Below, piece after piece: positions 8,130-15,789 of a stretch of DNA of 64,000 nucleotides (positions within the stretch are counted from its first letter, which is position 1; every line of letters begins with the position of its first letter). The translations under genes were made by a program, and so were the position numbers. This DNA is from DASTFY01 sp963829955 (GTDB lineage: Bacteria > Actinomycetota > Acidimicrobiia > Acidimicrobiales > Ilumatobacteraceae), in assembly GCA_963829955.1 (NCBI GenBank), contig CAWHKS010000001.1, positions 1-64,000 of the forward strand. The letters run 5' to 3'. Below the pieces are notes generated by a model. That model saw only the letters and a program-made list of their open reading frames with translations, was not told the DNA's origin and searched no databases.

Positions 8130-8147
8130 TTCACCCTGTGGGGTGAA
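8130..8147. promoter_or_regulatory. Perfect palindromic operator candidate between luxR-type gene and 8221 gene
   Basis: TTCACCCtgtgGGGTGAA has 7-base arms around a 4-base centre. It is 50 bases upstream of the regulator start (8080, minus strand) and 74 bases upstream of the divergent gene at 8221, a position suited to controlling both. A near-identical copy is at 5978-5995. Confidence 0.65.
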
Positions 8148-8220
8148 GCCCGCTCACCCCAGTAGTCCGCATGATCCAGCCAATGCCATCCCACCCGCGC
8201 CGGGCATCCGGAGGACCGAG

Positions 8221-8439
8221 ATGCTGGACCGACTGATCGACTACCGCTCCCGCCACCCTCGCCTCGCCGCGATCGCGTGGGCGCTGTTTCTCACCGTGAC
8301 GGCGCTGTTCGGCACCCGGGTCAGCGGAAGCGACGGCCTCACCCCGACGGTGCGAGACCTCCTGGAGTCGATCCTCGACGGGGCCGCCGACCACGGATGG
8401 GGCGGTGCCGAAGGCGTCGGCGTCCCGCCGGCGCGTTAA
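8221..8439 (+). CDS. Small single-pass membrane protein of unknown function
   Basis: 72 residues: MLDRLIDYRSRHPRLAAIAW, then a hydrophobic segment at about residues 16-33 and a soluble acidic tail (VRDLLESILDGAADHGWGG). ATG 8221 follows a good GGAGG site by 6 bases. It is co-directional with the cupin gene 17 bases downstream and divergent from the LuxR regulator, so the pair probably belongs to that regulon. No family is recognised. Confidence 0.6.
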   Translation: MLDRLIDYRSRHPRLAAIAWALFLTVTALFGTRVSGSDGLTPTVRDLLESILDGAADHGWGGAEGVGVPPAR

Positions 8440-8456
8440 CCGAACAAGGAGAACCG

Positions 8457-8783
8457 ATGCAACACTCGCTCGAAGGATGGAACATCACTGCAGCACATCA
8501 AGCGGACTGGGTGCCCTGGGGCGGCTCAAACGGGGTAGCCAGGGCCAAAGTCCTCGCCATCGCCGACGACTACTACCTCGCGCTCATCGAAGCCCAGCCC
8601 GGCTACACGGGTGACCCCCACGAGCACAAATACCCTGAGTTTCTCTACGTGCTCGAGGGAAAGGTTCGTACCCAAGGCGTCGAGATGGCCAAAGGTGACG
8701 CCTACGCCGCCGCACCCGGCTCGGTACACATCGATTTCGCGACCCCCGGCGGCGCGAACTACGTGCTGATCTTCAAGCTCTGA
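8457..8783 (+). CDS. Cupin domain protein
   Basis: 108 residues from ATG 8457, 6 bases after an AAGGAG site. The cupin motifs are visible: GDPHEHKYPEFLYVLEGKV (motif 1, with the metal-ligand histidines and glutamate, residues about 54-72) and GDAYAAAPGSVHIDFATP (motif 2). Single-domain cupins of this size bind a metal and act as enzymes or stress sensors; the substrate cannot be told. It is the second gene of a likely two-gene operon that faces away from the LuxR regulator. Confidence 0.82.
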   Translation: MQHSLEGWNITAAHQADWVPWGGSNGVARAKVLAIADDYYLALIEAQPGYTGDPHEHKYPEFLYVLEGKVRTQGVEMAKGDAYAAAPGSVHIDFATPGGANYVLIFKL

Positions 8784-9327
8784 CTGCAGCTCGTGGCGGC
8801 TCCGCTGCTGGCCAGAGGCGGAGGCGTCATCCGCCATCGGCTTCGCCACCCGCCCCGCGCTGCAATAGGCACTCGACGAGCGGTCGAACGGGCGACTCCA
8901 ACTCGACCCGGACAGGACCGGCTGATCGGCAACCCAGCAGGCGGGTCGCGCCTCAGCCGTTCACGGTCGCCAGCAGGCCGCTCGCCCCTCGGGCGCCGGC
9001 AGGCGGTGCGATCAGCGGTGACACCGCACCCACGACGCCTCTCGCCAGTTCCGCTCATCCGGAAGGACTTGGGTCGGCCAGCCGCGTCCAACAGCACGGC
9101 GGCGGCGCGGGGCGCGGGCGACGATGGCGCGGCCAGCCGCTGTGGGCCGCGCAGTTGGTCGGGCAGATCGAGTCGAATGTCCGCGGTCGGCGCGCTCGTA
9201 TGGTGCCGCGGACGAGGAAACGCCCCGTGGGTAGGAGGGTCATGACGGGAAGGAAGGATCCGCGACTCGGCGCCGGTACCGTCTCATCGGCGGTCCACGA
9301 CCCTGAGCGGGACCACCGAGGAGACCG
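8784..9327. other. Stretch without a recognisable gene
   Basis: About 540 bases between the cupin and the tiny basic gene. All frames give arginine- and proline-rich, low-information translations. A GAGGAG site at its end belongs to ATG 9328. Confidence 0.4.
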
Positions 9328-9429
9328 ATGCCCCGCAACTCTGGCAACACGCGACGGCCAACCAAGTCAGCCCGTCGTCGCATGTCCCTCAATGCACGCC
9401 GCTCGGCTACCAAGAAAGACAAGAAGTAG
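9328..9429 (+). CDS. Very small basic protein
   Basis: 33 residues (MPRNSGNTRRPTKSARRR ... ATKKDKK), about 40% arginine and lysine. The ATG follows GAGGAG by 5 bases. The length and charge resemble ribosome-associated or nucleic-acid-binding micro-proteins. There is no family recognition, and the gene could be fortuitous. Confidence 0.35.
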   Translation: MPRNSGNTRRPTKSARRRMSLNARRSATKKDKK

Positions 9430-9720
9430 TCCGTGGCGGACCGCCCTCGCTCTCGGCGGGGCGGGTGGTCGGCCGGCAGAGCGGCAGCTGAAGCCGCCGC
9501 TCCGCGCCCGGCATCGTCGAACGGCTCGCAGCGCGTCTGGCCCGATGTGTCCGCGATGCCGAGGGGCCGGCCCGACGAGGGCCGGGCCACGCGGGACCTC
9601 ATGCACCGGCTCACCTCGCCGTCGCCGTGCCACCGCTCGTTCGGTCCGGCCTGGATCCGGCGGTGGGGGACGAGAGCCGAGAGCCGATCGGCCTCGCTTC
9701 AGAGCTGGCGGCAGTCGACG

Positions 9721-10131
9721 TCACTGGGCCCAGTCGGGCGGTTGGACCAGGATCATCCACAGGTGCCCGTCAGGGTCGGCGACCTGGGCTGCGAAGGCGT
9801 TCCACTCCTGCGGTGAGGGCTCGTAGACGCTGGTTCCGCCGGCGGCGAGGGCGGCCTCGTAGCGCGCCTGCACGGCGTCCTCGTCAGGGGCGTAAACGGC
9901 GAGCACGCAATCGTTGGCGCCTGGTGGGGCCACGCGGTCTTCGCCGGCGACCCAGCCGAACCAGCCGGTGGGGATCAGCATCAGGCTCACGCTCGACGCC
10001 AAGCGGAGCTGGAGCGGCTCGGGAACGCCGTCGTCGGCGAGCGGGCCGAAGGCTTCGAGCCCGAGCCCGTCGCGGTAGAAGACGAGCGAGCGGCGCCGGT
10101 CGGCGGTGGCCAGGCTGATCGTGTGGTCCAT
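9721..10131 (-). CDS. VOC-superfamily (glyoxalase/bleomycin-resistance-like) protein
   Basis: 136 residues. It has the beta-alpha-beta-beta-beta pattern MDHTISLATADRRRSLVFYR DGLGL near the start and FAAQVADPDGHLWMILVQ at the end, typical of one VOC module pair. These proteins form a metal site for lyase, dioxygenase or drug-binding activities; the ligand here is unknown. It stands alone on the minus strand, with 350 bases before the oxidoreductase gene. Confidence 0.82.
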   Translation of the reverse strand: MDHTISLATADRRRSLVFYRDGLGLEAFGPLADDGVPEPLQLRLASSVSLMLIPTGWFGWVAGEDRVAPPGANDCVLAVYAPDEDAVQARYEAALAAGGTSVYEPSPQEWNAFAAQVADPDGHLWMILVQPPDWAQ

Positions 10132-10479
10132 GGGGGTGACGACTTCCTGCCGGAAGCGAACTCATCGGGTTCGGCGTTTTCCACGACGGTAGACGCAAGG
10201 GCCGGCGACGATCGCTACGAGCGATGGCTCGTGGCGACGATGACCGCCAACGGGCACTTCCTCTTGGCCGCCAGTTGGGCGGATGCGTGATGGCCGCCAA
10301 CAGTGTCGGCGGCATGCCCTTCGAGCGGGCTGTCGGACGTGGTTCATGCCTCAACGCGAGTCGCGGCAAGCTGGAGCGCCCTGTTGCGACGCTTCACTGC
10401 ATCTTTGTGCTTCTCGCCGTCGACGGCCCGCCGACGTACAGCGGCGTGTCGTGCGGATCGAGCGCGAATGCGATCTGGG
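10132..10479. other. Stretch without a recognisable gene
   Basis: About 350 bases between the VOC gene and the flavoprotein gene, both on the minus strand. No conserved reading frame or strong hairpin was seen. Confidence 0.35.
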
Positions 10480-12162
10480 TCACGCTCTGCGGGATCGTTC
10501 GTCGAGGTAGTCGTGGATGAGTCGGACGCATACCGCTCCTTCGCCGGCGGCGGAGGCGACGCGCTTGATCGAGCCCTGCCGCACGTCGCCGACGGCGAAC
10601 ACACCGGGCATCGTCGTTTCGAACATGACCGGCGCGCGTTCGGCGGCGACGTCAAGGCGACAGTCGCAGTGTCCACCGGTCGCGATGTAGCCCCAGGCGT
10701 CACGTTGGACTTCGGATGGGAGCCAGTCGGTGCACGGGTCGGCGCCGATGAGGACGAACAACGCTGCTGCTGCGACGCGTTCGACAGCCTCGGTCGTGCG
10801 GTCCTTGAGGTCGATCCATTCGAGGCGCCCGTTGCCGCCACCGCCGGTGATCTCGGTCTCGAAGCAGATGTCGATGTTCGGCGCCCGTTCGATGCTCTTG
10901 ACGAGGTAGTCGGACATGCTCGCGGCGAGCGTCTTCGATCGCACGACGATGGTCACCGACTTGGCGAACTCAGCGAGGTGGAGTGCGGCCTGGCCGGCGG
11001 AGTTGCCGCCGCCGACGACACAGGCGTGCTCGCCAGTGAGCGCTCGGGCTTCTGACAGGGCGGACCCGTAGTAGACGCCGGCGCCGTTGAACGCGTCGAG
11101 AGAGGGTACGTCGAGTGCGCGATAGGCGACCCCGGTGGCGACGACGACGGTTCGGCTGACGAGGGTCGTACCGTCGGCGAGTTCGACGATGCGGAGGCGG
11201 CGGTCCTCTTCGGCGCGCAGGGCGACGACGTCGCCGCCGTACACCATCTCGGTTCCGAACAGGACCGCTTGGTCGAAGGCGCGGGTCGCCAGCTCGGCGC
11301 CGCTGATGCCGCGCGGGAACCCGAGGTAGTTGCGGATCATCGAGCTCGTGCCGGCCTGGCCGCCCATCGAGGTGCGTTCGACGAGTGCCACGCGTAGGCC
11401 TTCGGAGCCGGCGTACACCGCCGCAGCGAGGCCGGCGGGTCCGCCGCCGACCACGACAACGTCATAGGTGCCTTCGCCGGGCCGTGTTCGTGCGCCGAGA
11501 GCTGTTGCGACGTCGAGGTTCGTGGGATCGAAGAGCGGCGCGCCGCCGTCGACGATGACGATGGGGCCTGTTGTCGGAGTGACCGCGGCCGCGTCGAGCG
11601 CCGCTCGGCCGGCGTCAGAGTGAACGTCATGGAACGCGTACGGGAAGTCGTGTCGGTGCAGCAGGTCGCAGATCTCGTGGGCACGTGGCGAGCGGTCGTC
11701 GCCGATGACACGGACGGCTTCGAACGGCCGACCACGGATCCGCCACCAGTCGTCGAGGAACTCGCTGATCGCGCGATGGAACCGCTCGTCGGGTGGTGCG
11801 GTTGGTTTGGCCACGTAGTAGTCGGCGTCACCGTGCGTGAGCACGTCGATGATCTCCTCACGCGCCGAGCGGTGCTCGTTCCATCCGATCAACAGGACGC
11901 GTTTGGCGTGGGGATGCAGGGATCGGGTGGCGGTGAGGAGCCGCGCACCATCACCGGCACGGTCGGCGAGGACGAGCGCCACGTCGACATCTGCGACGTC
12001 GCACAGGTAGGTGCGCGCCTCGGCGCTCGACGCCGCGACGACCACTTCGTAGTGACGGCCGTAGCGGTCGTCGAGCTCCTCGGCGAGCAGCCCACGTGTC
12101 ACGGCGTCATGATCGACGGCGAGGATCCATGGCCGCTGCTTCAGTTCCCGTTCGGGGCGCAT
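10480..12162 (-). CDS. Fused receiver / glutaredoxin-like / thioredoxin-reductase-like flavoprotein without the CxxC motif
   Basis: 560 residues in three parts. Residues 1-135 resemble a response-regulator receiver (ILAVDHD, LVLADR, and a late YYVAKP with the conserved lysine). About 145-215 is a glutaredoxin-like fold (VRVIGDDRSPRAHEICDLLH). About 230-560 is a thioredoxin-reductase-type FAD enzyme with VVVGGGPAGLAAAVYA, a second dinucleotide site CVVGGGNSAGQAALHLA, and GVFAVGDVRQGSIKRVASAAGEG. The redox-active CxxC of true thioredoxin reductase is absent; the equivalent region lacks cysteines. The glutaredoxin-like module also lacks CxxC (DDRSPRAH). A redox-sensing or NAD(P)H oxidoreductase role is inferred. 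It follows the multicopper oxidase gene by 12 bases. Confidence 0.8.
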   Translation of the reverse strand: MRPERELKQRPWILAVDHDAVTRGLLAEELDDRYGRHYEVVVAASSAEARTYLCDVADVDVALVLADRAGDGARLLTATRSLHPHAKRVLLIGWNEHRSAREEIIDVLTHGDADYYVAKPTAPPDERFHRAISEFLDDWWRIRGRPFEAVRVIGDDRSPRAHEICDLLHRHDFPYAFHDVHSDAGRAALDAAAVTPTTGPIVIVDGGAPLFDPTNLDVATALGARTRPGEGTYDVVVVGGGPAGLAAAVYAGSEGLRVALVERTSMGGQAGTSSMIRNYLGFPRGISGAELATRAFDQAVLFGTEMVYGGDVVALRAEEDRRLRIVELADGTTLVSRTVVVATGVAYRALDVPSLDAFNGAGVYYGSALSEARALTGEHACVVGGGNSAGQAALHLAEFAKSVTIVVRSKTLAASMSDYLVKSIERAPNIDICFETEITGGGGNGRLEWIDLKDRTTEAVERVAAAALFVLIGADPCTDWLPSEVQRDAWGYIATGGHCDCRLDVAAERAPVMFETTMPGVFAVGDVRQGSIKRVASAAGEGAVCVRLIHDYLDERSRRA

Positions 12163-12174
12163 CGGTGCTCCGGA

Positions 12175-13912
12175 TCAGGACTCGCGGACGGGGAACGAGA
12201 ACATCATCCCGGCCTGGTTGTGCTCGGCGATGTGGCAGTGCGCCATCCACAGGCCGGGGCTGGTGACGTCGAGCAGGATGTCGACGGTCTCACCGGAGCG
12301 GACGAGCACGGTGTCCTTCCAGGCAAGGTTCGACTCGACGACGTCGTCTCGGGCGACGATGAGGAACCGGCCCGCGCCGTGAATGTGGAACGGGTGGTGC
12401 ATCGGGTGGTCCTGGTCCATGTCGTTGAGCAAGCCGGATCTTGACGAGGTCCCCGACAAGGAACGCCCAATCGATCTCCCAGTTCTGCTTGCCGGTGTCG
12501 ACGTCGACGAGGTTGCCACAGCATGTTGTGCACGTTCGACGCCGCGTTGATCTCCGGCATCAGGTCCTCCCACTCGAGGCCATCGGGCGTGTCGTGATCG
12601 TGCGCTGGCCGTGCCCTTCATGGCGTGCTCGTGCGTGGGCACAGTTCGGCGTTCGCGGCCGTGGCTGGGACGAGCCGCATCCCACATTTCGGGCATGCGC
12701 CTTCGGCGTTCGAGGTGACGTCGGGGTGCATCGGGCACACGTACGAGGTCGGCGCAGGGACGAGCTTCATGCCGCACTGCGGGCACGTTCCCGGCTCGGT
12801 GGAGACGACGTCGGGGTGCATCGGGCAGGTGTAGGCAGCTGCTGTCGCTTCTCCTCGCCGTAGAGGAGCGGCATGCGTGACTTGAAGGCGAGCGTCTTGT
12901 CCGGTCGGCGTGCGACGTGGTCGTTGAGACGGGCCCGCCAGCTGGTCAGCTCGTCGCTCGTCCGCAGCTGCTCGAACGCACGCGTGCTCGACGATGTGGT
13001 GGCGGTGTCGGTCACGTCGACGGTGCCGAGCGTGTAGGTGCGTCCCGGGGTCCGGTGTTCGAGCGGTGTGCTGCCGGGCGTGTCGAAGCGGACGTCGACG
13101 ATGGCGCGTTCGGACGGTGCGAGGAGGACTTCGTCGACGAACGTCTCGTGCTCGTAGCGGCCGCTGTCGGCGCCGACGAGCTTCATCCGCGCCCCAGGGA
13201 GGGCGACGTTGAACAGCCGTGTGTTCGCCGTGTTCGTGAAGTAGAAGCGAACCACCTCACCGACTTGGGCTCGGAGCGCGAGGCTCGTCTCGCCGCCGGT
13301 GAGCATGACGTTGCCGAAGCGGCCCATCGCGACGTGCGTCGGGCCGGCCTCGTGGAAGGCCGCGATGCGGCCGTCTTCGACGAGGACGTCGTCGAGCGTG
13401 ACGACGACTTCACGATCGACGGCCGGCCAGTAGTCGGCGTCGGCGGGTTCGACGACGATGTTGCCGTACAGGCCCATGTCGAGGCCGTAGTCCTCGCGGA
13501 TGTGTGGGTGGTACCAGTACAGGCCGGCGTCGGGGAACCGGAGGCGGTAGGTGAACTCGCCGCCGATCTCGATCGGCGGCTGGGTCTCGAACGGCACGCC
13601 GTCGTAGGCGTTGTCGAGCCGCAGGCCGTGCCAGTGGACGGTCGCCGCGGTGTCGCCCTCGTTGCGGACGTGCACGACGACTTCCGATCCCTGCCGCACC
13701 CGCAACGTCGGACCCGGGATCGAGCCGTTGTACGAGAGCATCCGAACACGGTCGTCGCCGAGGTTCTTCGCCACGGGCGCGATGCGCAGTTGGTAACTGT
13801 CGCCGTCGTCGAGTGCGACGACGTCGGGTCGGGTCGCGTCCGCGAGACCGGTGACCTCGGTCGAAAAGGTCGCGGTCGTGTCAGTCATGGTGTCGTGCGC
13901 GGTGTGGTTCAT
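12175..13912 (-). pseudogene. Multicopper oxidase with two internal heavy-metal-binding modules, frameshifted several times
   Basis: The copper motifs of a two- or three-domain oxidase are all encoded: VHWHGLRLDN, YWYHPHIRED, HPMHHPFHIHG and HCHIAEHNQAGM. The first 350 residues (from 13912) are in one frame. At about 12845 the frame shifts into two copies of a heavy-metal-binding module with YTCPMHPDVV...CPQCGMKLVP and YVCPMHPDVT...CPKCGMRLVP. Further shifts occur near 12600, 12530 and 12440 before the final domain. Such oxidases act outside the cytoplasm on Cu(I) or phenols, but no clear signal peptide is visible. At least four indels lie within 400 bases, so the gene is either decayed or badly assembled there. 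Confidence 0.8.
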
Positions 13913-14292
13913 GATGCCTCCACGGTGTCGGGCAGCAGCGGCTGCAGGTCGTCGGGGATGGTCATGGGTGCGAAGGCGCTGACGTCGGCTCCGCCGGTGT
14001 TGCCGACCGGGTACTTGCCGGTGACTGATCCGGGTGCGGCGACGATGATCCGGAAGAGCTGACCGGCGAGTTCGTGACCGTCATGGCGACGCAGCGCCGC
14101 CGTGAGCATCGCGACGTGCGTGCGCACGTGCGGGCCGGCCATCGGCTGGCTGAGGATGTGGGCGCGTTCGAGGTGTGTCCATTCGGCGCTGGTGTCGCCG
14201 CTCGAACGGGCGGCACGGGCGGCGTCGAGCTCGGCGGCCCACGCGGCGCGCAGCCGGGTGCGGCTGTCGGTGGTGAGGGTTTGGGTGTTCAT
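13909..14292 (-). CDS. DUF3703 protein
   Basis: 127 residues from ATG 14292. The core WTHLERAHILSQPMAGPHVR ... AAPGSVTGKYPVGNTGGADV ... APMTIPDDLQPLL is the DUF3703 signature. The family is small and often sits near copper-oxidase and metal-resistance genes; no biochemical role is known. The start overlaps the preceding DJ-1 stop (ATGA) and its own end overlaps the oxidase start, so this is a tightly coupled operon. Confidence 0.85.
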   Translation of the reverse strand: MNTQTLTTDSRTRLRAAWAAELDAARAARSSGDTSAEWTHLERAHILSQPMAGPHVRTHVAMLTAALRRHDGHELAGQLFRIIVAAPGSVTGKYPVGNTGGADVSAFAPMTIPDDLQPLLPDTVEAS

Positions 14293-14952
14293 CGGGAACC
14301 TCCGATCGTGGTGGTGGCGGGCAGCGCCGGGCCGTCGCCGATGCGCTGTTGGACGAGTTCGACGAGCGCGGCGGGCGCCTTGGCGGGCGAGCCGGCGTCG
14401 AAGGGCGGTTGCGGGTCGTACTCGATGGCGAGCTGGATCATCTGGGCGATCTCGGGTCCGTACATGCGATCGAGCAGGACGAGGGCCATGTCGATGCCGC
14501 TGGAGACACCGGCGGCGGTGATGACCTTGCCCCGTTCGACGACGCGCTCGGTCGTGTAGTGAGCGCCGAGCTGCTCGAGCACTCGCTTGCGGGCCCAGTG
14601 CGTCGTGGCGTCGAGCCCGTCGAGGATCCCGGCGACGGCGAGGTAGATGGCGCCGGTGCAGACGCTCGTCGTCCACGTCGTCGTCGGGTGCACGGCGCGG
14701 AGCCACTCGACGAGCTCGGGTTGGATCTCGGTGTCGCCGAGCCCACCGGGCACGACGACGATGTCCGGCTCGGCGACGTCGGCGAACGACTTTGTGGCGA
14801 TCAGCGTCGCCCGGCCGGTGTGGTCGACCACCGGGTCCCGCTTCGGCGGCGACGAAGACGACCTCGTGGCCGGGCACGTCGACGAGGACCTGGAACGGGC
14901 CGATGATGTCGAGCATCGTGAAGTTCGGGTAGAGCGCGAGTGCGATCTGCAT
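14289..14952 (-). pseudogene. DJ-1/PfpI (GATase1-like) protein, copy 1, with one frameshift
   Basis: The N-terminus MQIALALYPNFTMLDIIGPF begins at ATG 14952 after AAGGAGGC. After about 38 residues (near 14835) one base is missing or extra. The remainder, DIVVVPGGLGDTEIQPELVE, TSVCTGAIYLAVAGILDG and HWARKRVLEQLGAHY, continues in another frame to 14289. The SVCTGA nucleophile-elbow cysteine marks the cyclohexyl-isocyanide-hydratase/transcription-regulator-like branch. It heads the DUF3703-oxidase-flavoprotein operon. An intact relative lies at 19294. Confidence 0.8.
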
Positions 14953-15329
14953 GGTGCCTCCTTGGGCGGTGTGGTCGGTGGCGGTGGTTGCGATGTGCTC
15001 ATGCTGGGCCTAAGGGGTGCCGTCGGCCATCGGGCGTGACCCCTCAGATTTGGGCCCCGTGCCATCCGAAGCGGTCGGGTGGCGAGCGCTCTTCGGTGAG
15101 ATCGACCTGGTCGCGAGCCACATCCCGTCGGGCTCGCCGGCTCGCCGCTCTGTGCTGGCCGCTCGCTGTTCGGAACGCCAGGCCGCTGGGAGCACCGCTC
15201 GAGCCACGGCGACGTCGCCGGATTGTGCCGCTGTGGTCATGTCGACCTCCGATGTCATCCATCGCAGGAGACCACGCCCGGCTGGCACCGGGCTTGCACC
15301 GGCCTGTTATCGCCCGGCTGCGCGTCTGT
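14953..15329. other. Intergenic stretch with one weak open frame
   Basis: About 380 bases lie between the DJ-1 start and the SRPBCC stop. A minus-strand frame at 15010-15240 (MTTAAQSGDVAVARAVLPAA ...) is open for 76 codons but shows no family resemblance or ribosome binding site, so I do not call it a gene. Confidence 0.35.
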
Positions 15330-15789
15330 TCAGCGGGGCGGTGCCTCGGCGGCAGCCTTGATCGCCTCGAGGGTGGATTCCATCGTGTCGGCGTTGCGTT
15401 TGTCGCGGTCCGGGGAACCGGTGATCAGCGGTGACACCGTGCGCAGCAGGCGGCCGCGCCGGTCGTGGACCGCTTCGATCAGTCTCACGCCGTCATCGAC
15501 CGGTTCCAGGCGGTACTCCCACCGTGCCACCGGTTGCCCGATGTAGGTGACCTCCCAGGCGAACAGCTGACCGTGGCGCATCTCGGCGATCGTGGATGTC
15601 GTCGACCAGCGGCGCCACCCGTTGCGGCTCGTGCCGCGGAAGCGGGCGCCCACCTGCGGCCTTGTTGGCGTCGCCGAGCCATCGGCAGCGGACACATTCC
15701 GGGCTCCATTCGGCCATCCGGATCGGATCGGCCACCAGCCGATACACCGTGTCGGCTGGCGCGCCGATGACGATGGACCGCTCGGTCAT
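15330..15789 (-). pseudogene. SRPBCC (polyketide cyclase/START-like) family protein with one frameshift
   Basis: It starts MTERSIVIGAPADTVYRLVA ... RMAEWSPECVRCRWLGDA at ATG 15789. Near 15655 the frame shifts by one base, after which GARFRGTSRNGW, FAWEVTYIGQPVARWEYRLE and TMESTLEAIKAAAE follow to the stop at 15330. This is the SRPBCC ligand-binding helix-grip fold. The start overlaps the stop of the AfsR-like gene (ATGA), so the two are co-transcribed. Confidence 0.75.

Noticed and set aside
15010..15240. Small minus-strand gene
   Set aside because: 76 open codons but no ribosome binding site, no family resemblance and an atypical composition.
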